A program made the position numbers and the translations under genes. From Beroe ovata (Eukaryota > Ctenophora > Nuda > Beroida > Beroidae), in NCBI GenBank assembly GCA_946803715.1, contig CAMPET010000294.1:30643-82138 (forward strand): a DNA stretch of 51,496 bases, in the 5' to 3' direction. This document shows positions 25,621 through 33,928 of the stretch, in pieces. The notes beneath the pieces were generated by a model. That model was not told where the DNA came from and did not search any database. It worked only from the letters and a program-made list of their open reading frames with translations. Positions within the stretch are counted from its first letter, which is position 1, and each line of letters opens with the position of its first letter.

Positions 25621-25956
25621 ACACNACACACACACACACACTGCCATAGAAGCACACATACACTGCTATAATTTCACAGTGAAGCCCGCTTGAAAAACTC
25701 CAAACCACGCCTGCTCTCTCCCCTCCCACTCCCCACTCACTCCCTCTAACCACCCTCTCTCCCCTCCTCACAGCCGGACTGGGGGTTGACAGCATCGCTG
25801 ACCCACGAGATGGAGTGGGAGCTGGCACCAGTCCAGCACATCTCCAAACACATGGCAGTGTGCCAGTTCAACATCAGGAACGAGCACAACAATCCCGACT
25901 TAGCGAGCGTTTACGGGACATCCCCTAGTGGTAGGGACTGGGGTTCTGATAACTAG
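21528..25956 (+). CDS. FBXO30/FBXO40-like F-box protein, 12 exons, ~525 aa
   Basis: Substrate adaptor of an SCF (SKP1-CUL1-F-box) ubiquitin ligase. Exons: 21528-21584, 21656-21853, 21928-22042, 22116-22196, 23061-23215, 23373-23468, 23789-23863, 24054-24219, 24405-24502, 24677-24788, 24904-25145, 25774-25956; all junctions are GT-AG and in phase. An N-terminal CxxC pair (HCNFC) leads into a TRAF-type zinc finger of exon 2 (HCVSGCSAKFHKCKEEDH, VCPQALVQCINVGNGC, HHLMSCPA), then QLDMGLTFYDQK. Later come HLDTVHNRIMAG, GWMIERCPLAVYGCEY and an F-box (LPAEIWCLIGQYCDSYTLFQ, about residues 375-420). The end, EWELAPVQHISKHMAVCQFN, matches the conserved C-terminal block of this family. It is shorter than the roughly 700-750-residue vertebrate proteins, mostly in the linker. 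It cannot be assigned to FBXO30 or FBXO40 and may predate their split. Confidence 0.87.
22420..22490. repeat. Purine-rich minisatellite in FBXO intron 4
   Basis: Imperfect repeats of GAGTGGGGCCAGGGGAGTG followed by AGGGGAGTGGA. A CA-rich run (about 22510-22545) lies just after it. Confidence 0.7.
23878..23985. repeat. 15-bp minisatellite in FBXO intron 7
   Basis: Seven or so tandem copies of CACTGACACCACTTA, with TTA, TTC or TCC as the last three bases. It is intronic: exon 7 ends at 23863 and exon 8 begins at 24054. Confidence 0.9.
25545..25640. repeat. CA microsatellite with internal gap
   Basis: CA run in the last FBXO intron, interrupted by n 25625. The intron length is therefore uncertain, but both flanking exons are intact and in phase. 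Confidence 0.92.
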
Positions 25957-27391
25957 GTACCTATAGAGGGGAATTATTGACATTGGGAACTCAGAACTCT
26001 AGCAGTGTGTGTGTAAATTAGACCGGTCATGGGGTCAGTTGAGGACTCAAGGGGAGTTGAAGGGGAATTTTTGCTAAGATAACATATTACTTATTTGGGG
26101 ACTGTTTAGTGAGCTATTTTTGTTCTGTGGTTTTAACCTGTATCATATACTGCAATTGACTGTGTTTCAAGTTAACCATGCTGCTGAAGCTTTCTCCTAT
26201 TTTTAACGAAATTAAATCAAATTGCTGAGTTTTGTAAATATCATTATCGCTGGGTTTACACTTTTTACTGTTAAATTTAAGATATTTATTGTCTATTGTA
26301 TTCTACATGCGGTATTATACTTCCAACAACATCGTAGTCTACACAGACTTGTACACATTGTTGTAGCTCCTAGGGTGGAAGAGGGATTACATTCGACCAT
26401 TCTTTACAAGTGTACAATACCATATATGGGATAATTAGTGCCAATTTCTATTGTCTACCCTCTCTCTGATCTCTAAATAGGATAACAGATTCTGTGTGTG
26501 TGTGTCGTGTGTAAAGTATGTGGGTGTTTGAATGTGTGATGACACGTGGCTCTCATTCTAGATTCTGATTGGAATATGCCGCTAGTGTTGAAATATGCAG
26601 CTCAGAAAGCAATGCAGTTTTACACTGAGGTTTTTGTCAGGCTTCCAGAATCAAGCACACCTTTCTTTCATACTGACTCTTAATAAATAGAGAAAAAGTG
26701 GGCTTATGTAGTGTTAGCATAACAGTGATTTAGACTTTAGTTTTATCCTCAAAAACGTTTACCCTCAATTTCATGCAAGACAAAGGATTGTGACACGGTC
26801 GCAAGTTTTGAACTATTTGACCGCACGCGCCAAATCATTTATACGTACTGAGCTTCTACCGTTTTCGCTAGAGCAATGTTATTTCAGCGCGCGCGCCGCG
26901 CCACTGCACGTACTGTCGCATTATAGTGCTTCTGCTCTGAATTTAAACTGTAAAACATAAGAACGCTGTTGTTTGCTTTTATCAAAATCAAATTTTAAAA
27001 TTTTAGATTATAATTAAGATTAAAAATGTAGATTAGCAACATCAACGAAGTATTTCAAAACAAAATTTAGGGCGCCTATGACAAAACTGCTGTTTTTGAA
27101 GAAGTATTTTCGCATAATTGTTTTCAATCGTGTTCGACATAACGCAAAGGGGATCTCAGCTCTCAGCAATAATCCATGCAAACATAAGGGGATTTCACAT
27201 ATATCGTTAGTAGGGGGAGGGGGTATCGTGAGTAGAAAGACAAAGTTGTTGGCGAGACGCCCATGTCTCACGTACCCAGGACATGTGTCACATGTCACAC
27301 CCAAAGATGTTTCACATTTGTGTCTCACACATGTGTCTTACCCAGATATGTCTCACCAGTGTCTCGTCCCGAACCCCATGGAGGGGTTTGA
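25957..27391. other. Intergenic region between convergent genes
   Basis: Contains the presumed 3'UTRs of the FBXO gene (+) and the inhibitor-2-like gene (-). A GC-rich patch with GCGCGCGCGCCGCGCC at about 26887-26903 stands out. ATGTCTCAC/CATGTGTC-type words are repeated at about 27260-27365. No other gene recognised. Confidence 0.6.
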
Positions 27392-29547
27392 CTAGCGTCG
27401 CTTGGATCGCCGGTTTTTCCGGTATTTCTTCCTGAGATAGTCTGTCACCGGGCTAGTCAAGGGTGAATAAGAGAGGGGAAGGGAGAAGTGGGGAGACGGG
27501 AGTGGTGAGGGCGAAGAAAAGATGGAGGAAAGGGAGTGGAGATAGGAGGGGAGAAGTTGGGAGAGAGGGGAGAAGAGAAGAAAAGGGAAGGAAGGAGGGA
27601 GAGGGGAAATAGATACAAGAAGTCTTCTCGAAGAAGAGCAGAGTTTCTCACATTTGTCTCCACCGAGGGCCTTCCTGAATTCTCCAGTGTAGTGTGCTTT
27701 CCTCTTCTTCTCGAAGTCAGACATCTTAGCTGAAACAATGTTCCAGTGAAACATCACGGACAAACTGGTTACCATGGTATCGTACCATAGTAACCAATAG
27801 TAACCATGGTAGCCATAGTAACCAATAGTAACCATATTTCAGACAAATCGTGTCAACTTGTGACTCCCACACGTATCATGTGATACTAGCCTGCAATCAG
27901 GTCAATCTCCAAACTATACCAGGACTCACCAGGGTCTTTAGACTTGGAGTCAGGGGTGTCGGAAGAGATGCTGACTCTCCTGTTCTGTTTGGGCTCCTTT
28001 ACCTCCAACATCCTGCAGTTGTAACCATGGTAACAGCATGGCAACAGCATGGTAACAGCATGGTAACATCCAGTAGCACGTGTTACGAGGGTTACTAGGG
28101 TAACCAATGTGTCTACTGACCCGGAGCTCGATGGGGGAGTGTGTTGTTCTGCTTCCATGTCGTCAAGCGAGACACTTTGTCCCTAAAACATAATTGGGAG
28201 GTCAAATAGCCGCAAAGTTCCCTCTTTAATCGATTCAGCGTCCAAAAATACATGGGAATCAATGCTACTTAGATGGATATCAAACAAAAAATATTTTCGT
28301 CATTTTCTGGATTCTGAAAATGTGATGATCCCGAAAACACAAAACCCAACATCAAGGGCCAGCAGGGTCGAAAAATGATTTCGCCCATAACAACATAAAA
28401 ATAGTTGTTTCCGGCCTAATTTTGGCCACTGAATCCGAATTTGATGGAATTTTGGAGCTATCTCATCGAGAAAAGGGTGAAAAATTGAGTCTGTCATATC
28501 TTGAACTTTACGATGGTTGTCCACAAAATGACGCCTCAGGGAAGCAAGATGGCCGCAAAATTCCCTCTTTAATAGATTCAGCGTCCAAAAATACATGGGA
28601 ATCAATGCCACTTAGATGGATATCGAACAAAAAATATTTTCGTCATTTTCTGGATTCTGAAAATGTGATGATCCCGAAAACACAAAACCCAACATCAAGG
28701 GCCAGCAGGGTCGAAAAATGATTTCGCCCATAACAACATAAAAATAGTTGTTTCCGGCCTAATTTTGGCCGCTGAATCCGAATTTGATGGAATTTTGGAG
28801 CTATCTCATCGAGAAAAGTGTGAAAAATTGAGCCTGTCATATCTTGAATTTTACGATGGTTGTCCACAAAATAACGCCTCAGGGAAGCAAGATGGCCACA
28901 AAATTCCCTCTTTAATGGATTCAGCGTCCAAAAATACACGGGAATCAATGCCTCTTAGATCGATATCGAACAAAAAATATTTTCGTCATTTTCTGGATTC
29001 TGAAAATGTGATGATTCCGAAAACACAAAACCCAACATCAAGGGCCAGTAGGGTCGAAAAATGAATTTATCTATAACAACATAAAAATAGTTGTTTCCGG
29101 CCTAATTTTGGCCGCTGAATCCGAATTTGATGGAATTTTGGAGCTATCTCATCGAGAAAAGGGTGAAAAATTGAGTCTGTCATATCTTGAATTTTACGAT
29201 AGTTGTCCACAAAATAACGCCCCAGGGAAGCAACATGGCCGCGATATTCCCTCTTTAATCGATTGAGCGTCCAAAAATACATGGGAATCAATGCTACTAA
29301 GATGGATATCGAAGACAAAACATGAGACACTGTGATATCTGATGGATAACACTGGTCGAGATGAGACCCACATTGTGTTGCTGTTCCATGCTACTCTGAG
29401 CTGGTTCCACGAGTGTTACTGTCTGAGTCTCATTATCCTCATTATCCTCATTATCCTCATCATCGTCGTCTAGTAGCCCGGCAGCCTGAGCCTCCTTCAT
29501 CGCTAGAAACTCGTTATAGTGAGCTGACCTCTTAGCAGCGAAGTTCT
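27392..29547 (-). CDS. Protein with two inhibitor-2-like KRxAHY motifs, 5 exons, 5' incomplete
   Basis: Exons 29372-29547, 28121-28182, 27930-28012, 27652-27729 and 27392-27441 join in phase with GT-AG borders and end at a TAG. The first reads NFAAKRSAHYNEFLAMKEA followed by an acidic run (LLDDDDEDNEDNEDNE). This resembles the C-terminal block of protein phosphatase inhibitor 2 (family IPP-2), FxxKRxxHYNE followed by acidic residues. The fourth exon repeats the theme (DFEKKRKAHYTGEFRKALGG), and the protein ends in a strongly basic tail (YLRKKYRKNRRSKRR). The middle exons are Ser/Thr-rich and include RRVSISSD. The inhibitor-2 KGILK and KSQKW-type N-terminal motifs were not found and may lie in or beyond n 29647. 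The assignment is tentative; the second motif and basic tail are unlike ordinary inhibitor-2. Confidence 0.55.
28197..29320. repeat. Tandem 343-bp repeat array, block 1
   Basis: The landmark GATT(C/G)AGCGTCCAAAAATAC starts at 28232, 28575, 28918 and 29261, exactly 343 bp apart each time. Each unit also holds ATCTCATCGAGAAAAG and TTGTTTCCGGCCTAATTTTG. The block lies in the intron between exons 29372-29547 and 28121-28182. Minus-strand open frames through it are by-products of the repeat. Confidence 0.92.
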
Positions 29548-29647
29548 CTGAAACACCATGGTAACAGAAGAGTGTCATGGTAACAGAATATGAATAGAGC
29601 ACGGTGAAACGGTATGAATGTGGTGTCATATCAGTGTTTCATGTGTN

Positions 29648-30750
29648 GGAATTATGGAGCTATCTCATCGAGAAAAGGGTGAGAAATTGAGTCTGTCATA
29701 TCTTGAATTATACGATGGTTGTCCACAAAATAACGCTTCAGGGAAGCAAGATGGCCACAAAATAACGTCTTCAATCGATTCAGCGTCCAAAAATACATGG
29801 GAAAGGATAGTATTTTAAGAGATATCGAACAAAAATATTTTCGCCATTTTGGATTCTGAAGAAGTGTGGATTTACTAAACACGAATCTCAAAATTCAGGG
29901 TGGGGAGGGTCGAAAATTCAATTTTCCCACAGCGACATAAAAATAGTTGTTTCCGGCCTAATTTTGGCCGCTGAATTCGAATTTGATGGAATTTTGGATC
30001 TATCTCATCGAGAAAAGGGTTGAAAATTGAGTTTGTCATATCTTGAATTTTACGATGGTTGTCCACAAAATAACGCCTCAGGGAAGCAAGATGACCGCAA
30101 AATTCCCTCTTTAATGGATTCAGCGTCCAAAAATACATGGGAATCAATGCCACTTAGATGGATATCGAACAAAAAATATTTTCGTCATTTTCTGGATTCT
30201 GAAAATGTGATGATCCCGAAAACACAAAACCCAACATCAAGGGCCAACAGGGTCTAAAAATGATTTCGCCCATACCAACATAAAAATAGTTGTTTCCGGC
30301 CTAATTTTGACCGCTGAATCCGAATTTGATGGAATTTTGGAGCTATCTCATCGAGAAAAGGGTGAGAAATTGAGTCTGTCATATCTTGAATCCTACAATG
30401 GCTGTCCACAAAATAACGCCTCAGGGGAGCAAGATGGCCACAAAATAACGTCTTCAATCGATTCAGCGTCCAAAAATATATGGGAAAGGATAGTATTTTA
30501 AGAGATATCGAACAAAAATATTTTCGCCATTTTGGATTCTGAAGAGTTGTGGATTTACTAAACACGAATCTCAAAATTCAGGGTGGGGAGGATCGAAAAT
30601 TCGATTTGCCCACAGCGACATAAAAATTGGTGTATTCTGCCTAATTTTGACCGCTGAATCCGAATTTGATGGAGTTTTTGACCCATCTCATCGGGAAAAG
30701 CGTGAAAATTGAGTCAGTTATATCATGAATTTCACGCTGATTCATATGAT
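29648..30750. repeat. Tandem 343-bp repeat array, block 2
   Basis: Same family as block 1; landmarks at 29777, 30117 and 30460 (spacing 340 and 343 bp). It contains a second subtype marked by AAGGATAGTATTTTAAGAGA and GGATTTACTAAACACGAAT in place of the block-1 sequence. Subtypes alternate B-A-B here. It starts exactly at n 29647, so adjacency to the exon at 29372-29547 is not certain. Confidence 0.9.
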
Positions 30751-31084
30751 CACGTTATGCTGATCATTATGTACCAGAGTGATGGTATCAGTTTACATCT
30801 GTTGGTTTGTTCTGCATCAGCGAGATTCAGTGCTCACACGTGCCACACAAAGAAACATGTTCCAACATAATAGCGACCCATAATTAGGGGAAGGGTTTGT
30901 CAATTCCTCGGAGTATTGCATTCTTCGCTACATTGCTCTCTCTCTCTTGTTGCCCTAAGATAACCTCAATGATCCTATGACAAAACACAACCACGTGCCC
31001 ATTTAGATATCGAGAAAGCAAGTTTTGAGCGTTTATTAACTGATGGTACGATAGGATTTTTCGAAAATGAGATAGTCCCTGCAC

Positions 31085-31713
31085 CTGTAAGCTGAGTCCC
31101 AATTCTTGGTGCCTCTGCGAACTTTCCCAATCAGACCTCGTATTATGGAGTACTCTACATCCACAGGTTCCTGAATTACAGTGTTGTCATGGTAACGTAC
31201 CATAGTGAATCAGCGTGTGGAAAGTATCTATTCACGCGCCGAATATAAACCTTTATCCGACCTTCGCAAATTCCCATTGTTTCAGCGCCACCACACGTTG
31301 GTGATGATCATGTGACACTATGATCAATGATCATGATCCCCCCTTAATAACGAACTCACGTGATCTATATTGGGCAATCTCTCAATTTGCACGTGTGGTG
31401 GTGTCTCAGGACGCTTGTGTATGCGTGTGGCGGGGGTGTCAGGGGCTATGAAGCGAGGTGGTGGTAGCACCATACTACTCAGTCCCTTTACTACACCTGC
31501 AGACTGTGGAGTAAGAGTGGTGTCATATGCAAAGTGTAGAGATTATTGTGAGAGTGGTGTCAGAAGCTCTGAATGTAAAGTGGTAACAAGGAGGGTGGTT
31601 TTATGGTATTACCTGGTCCATCTGGAGCTTTTTCTCGACTAGGTATCGGATGAAAGCAGTGAAGGCCAGGTCTATTGACCGATCATTTTCCCTAGCTGAC
31701 ACTGGTACCCACC
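31085..31713 (-). CDS. Two phase-consistent exons of an unrecognised gene
   Basis: Exons 31613-31713 (WVPVSARENDRSIDLAFTAF, then IRYLVEKKLQMDQ) and 31085-31170 (EPVDVEYSIIRGLIGKVRRG, then TKNWDSAY) join in phase across a GT-AG intron. The composition looks coding. The family was not recognised. They could be the 5' part of the gene at 27392-29547, but the second exon's 3' phase does not fit that gene's first visible exon directly. At least one exon would be missing, possibly at n 29647, or this is a separate gene. Confidence 0.45.
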
Positions 31714-31889
31714 CTGCAATTGTAAAATATAACTTTGTGAAAAACACTCACTTAGTGGAATAATGATCAAATGTTTGGGAGAGTCGTGGTTTGACAATGG
31801 GGAGGGCAATGTCATATGCCGACTGGAATGGCTACAGTGTACCACAAACACAAAGACTTGTGTTTACCAGACAACAACAACTGTCACAA

Positions 31890-31919
31890 ACACACACATA
31901 CACACACACACACACACAN
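31890..31919. repeat. CA microsatellite ending at gap n 31919
   Basis: CA run directly before the n at the left edge of the retrotransposon. The true insertion junction and target-site duplication are lost here. Confidence 0.9.
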
Positions 31920-32133
31920 AACATCAGAATTCTTCACCTCCTTTGGAGATAATCGAGTTCAATGTTTAAACGCAAGAGAAGTATTTATCTGCAGGTCACA
32001 AGAGCCGGTGGGAACATCCTCTTATCTCTCAGCTCACTCAGCAACAAGACGCATCACGGGAGAACGAGAGACGCGTCGACTAGACTGGAGACAGCTGATA
32101 AGAGAGTTAAACACGAACGGGAAGACTGTGAAC
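31920..32133 (+). repeat. Duplicate fragment of the 5' LTR (contig end)
   Basis: Begins at ACATCAGAATTCTTC, the same point as the copy after n 32134, and runs to GACTGTGAAC. It is about 97% like that copy. It is probably the end of an overlapping contig from the other haplotype, not a second element. Confidence 0.8.
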
Positions 32134-32134
32134 N

Positions 32135-32625
32135 ACATCAGAATTCTTCACCTCCTTTGGAGATAATCGAGTTCAGTGCTTAAACGCGAGAGAAGTGTTT
32201 ATCTGCAGGTCACAAGAGCCGGTGGGAACATCCTTTTATCTCTCAGCTCACTCAGCAACAAGACGCATCACGGGAGAAAGAGAGACGCGTCGACTAGACT
32301 GGAGACAGCTGATAAGAGAGTTAAACACGAACGGGAAGACTGTGAACGAGGTGATCTCACCATGGGTGACGTCAAGGGGAAACGGACTCGAGGATTATAA
32401 AATGAAGGACTAATGAGGAAGATTTAGTTTTTAGTTACCAGTTTTTAGTTATCAATTTTTAGCTATCAGAGGATTGCTAGCCTTACATCGAGTAATCCTC
32501 CGTTTTGACGGACACCTTGTAAATATCCCGCCTATATTCATTAAGTTACACAAATCGCTGTGTCTGGCTTTGTACACCTGAAGTGAACCTACAACAGTTG
32601 GCGACCCCAGAGGCGAGCCACAACA
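32135..32625 (+). repeat. 5' LTR, first ~75 bp missing
   Basis: Aligns with 39155-39605 of the 3' LTR. It ends at GCCACAACA; past one more shared A the two flanks diverge (GTGGTGACC here, CCATTAG after the 3' LTR). It carries a sequence of about 28 bp (around GACGCGTCGACTAGACTGGA) that the 3' LTR lacks. Confidence 0.88.
32367..32400 (+). promoter_or_regulatory. LTR promoter: CRE palindrome and TATA box
   Basis: A perfect TGACGTCA (32367-32374) lies about 20 bp before TTATAA (32395-32400). Both are preserved in the 3' LTR (39361-39368 and 39389-39394). TGACGTCA is the CREB/ATF site. The arrangement suggests a core promoter with transcription starting shortly downstream. Confidence 0.6.
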
Positions 32626-32643
32626 AGTGGTGACCTTGAAAAA
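32626..32643 (+). promoter_or_regulatory. Primer-binding region next to the 5' LTR
   Basis: Immediately after the LTR end the sequence is AGTGGTGACCTTGAAAA. It contains TGGTGACC, with the TGG expected of a site complementary to a tRNA 3' CCA end. Only 17 bases separate the LTR from the gag ATG, so an 18-base primer site would run into the start codon. The tRNA is not identified. Confidence 0.5.
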
Positions 32644-33914
32644 TGATGGACCCGACGAAGAAAGAGATTGCTGCACGAGGGAAAGAGGCCCTAGAATTCC
32701 TACAGACGATCGCAATCAATGATGACCTTGGGGAAATCAACGAAAGAATTCAGAAAGATCTCATTGGAATCTATCCTGAGCTGGCATCACTCGCCATCTC
32801 AGATAGCGACGCCGTGAAGTTGGAGGACTCAAGCTCAGAGGAGGAACCTAGGAACAACCAAGGTAAATCTCATCCTAGAATCAGAATGACGAAGTTGAAA
32901 ACGTTCCAAAAGGGCGAGAACTTCGCACGTTTCTGTGAGAGATTTTGTGAATTCGTGACGCTAACAAAGCTGTCCGATGACAATCTCCACTGGTACTTCC
33001 TACAACACGTAGATGACACAACATACTCGCTACTAAAGCCAGTATCACTCACTGCTGCTCAAAAGAGAAACTGCAATGAGTTCTGTGCCATATATCGAGA
33101 CGTTATATATGGAGAGGAGAGCATGCCACTCAAGAATGAGTTACGTCACATTCAGCAAAAAGTTGATGAGGACGTTATGGAATTCTCCTGCAGACTGCGC
33201 GAAATGGGCAGTATTGCTTTCGAAGACAAGGAAGAAGCAAGAGACATTGAATGCCTCCTAGCATTCATCAACGGGCTAAAAAGCAAGTACATTCAGAGAA
33301 AACTGAGTGAACACAATGTCTCGACATTCAATGAGGCGATAAAACTCGCCATGAGATTCGAGAAAATCGAGAAAACGGCTGACCCACCAGTCCTTCACTC
33401 AATAATGAGGCAGAAGAGCAGTGCGGTACTTCAGTCGAGCACTGTGAACAACCACAGCGACAAATCTGATCGTGACTGGAAAAAATTCCATGACGATTCA
33501 GACAGAGATTCAAGACAGAGTAGTCCTACCAGATCCAGATCACAAGATCGAGGCTGGTCAACTGGCCGAGAACGGTCGCAAGACCGAGATCGAGGTTGGC
33601 AGAACAACCAGTCCTACAGGTCGAGATCACAGAACAGGAATCTGAACTGGTCGACAAGACGCAGTTCACCCAGTCGTTGGCAGAGAGGGAGGAATAACAA
33701 CCCTCAGAACAACAGAAGACCGAGAGTCAGGTTCAACAATTCTTGGCAAAATGCCTCGAGCAACAAAGTTTGTTGGAACTGCGGAGTACAGGGGCATATC
33801 AGACGCTTCTGCTACGCATCCAGTCAATTTAATTGGCAACCACAGAACACTGGCAACAATGCCGCTGTTAGTATGCCAAACCAAGTAAATCCGAATAACG
33901 GGTATTTAAACTAA
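32643..33914 (+). CDS. gag: Retrotransposon Gag, 423 aa
   Basis: Structural protein that would form the particle and bind the element's RNA. Residues about 80-240 resemble a retrotransposon Gag capsid region (FCERFCEFVTLTKL, HIQQKVDEDVMEFSCRLREM, FINGLKSKYIQRKL). This is followed by an Arg/Ser/Asp-rich linker (about 270-370) and one CCHC zinc knuckle, CWNCGVQGHIRRFC (C-x2-C-x4-H-x4-C), near residue 380. The frame is intact and ends in TAA at 33912-33914. The ATG at 32643 is the first after the LTR. Pol follows in the -1 frame. Confidence 0.9.
   Translation: MMDPTKKEIAARGKEALEFLQTIAINDDLGEINERIQKDLIGIYPELASLAISDSDAVKLEDSSSEEEPRNNQGKSHPRIRMTKLKTFQKGENFARFCERFCEFVTLTKLSDDNLHWYFLQHVDDTTYSLLKPVSLTAAQKRNCNEFCAIYRDVIYGEESMPLKNELRHIQQKVDEDVMEFSCRLREMGSIAFEDKEEARDIECLLAFINGLKSKYIQRKLSEHNVSTFNEAIKLAMRFEKIEKTADPPVLHSIMRQKSSAVLQSSTVNNHSDKSDRDWKKFHDDSDRDSRQSSPTRSRSQDRGWSTGRERSQDRDRGWQNNQSYRSRSQNRNLNWSTRRSSPSRWQRGRNNNPQNNRRPRVRFNNSWQNASSNKVCWNCGVQGHIRRFCYASSQFNWQPQNTGNNAAVSMPNQVNPNNGYLN
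33905..33911 (+). promoter_or_regulatory. -1 ribosomal frameshift heptamer T_TTA_AAC
   Basis: In the gag frame the last codons read TAT TTA AAC TAA, so positions 33905-33911 form T_TTA_AAC, a classical X_XXY_YYZ slippery heptamer set directly against the gag stop codon. Pol is in the -1 frame relative to gag and is open from 33899, so a slip here would carry ribosomes into pol. A downstream pseudoknot was not worked out. Confidence 0.75.
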
Positions 33915-33928
33915 TTAATGGTTGTAAT

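Noticed and set aside
28300-30574. Series of ~100-codon minus-strand open frames reading PMYFWTLN...RREYF-like protein
   Set aside because: They lie entirely in the 343-bp repeats. The period is not a multiple of three and the same peptide restarts in each unit, so they are by-products of the repeat.
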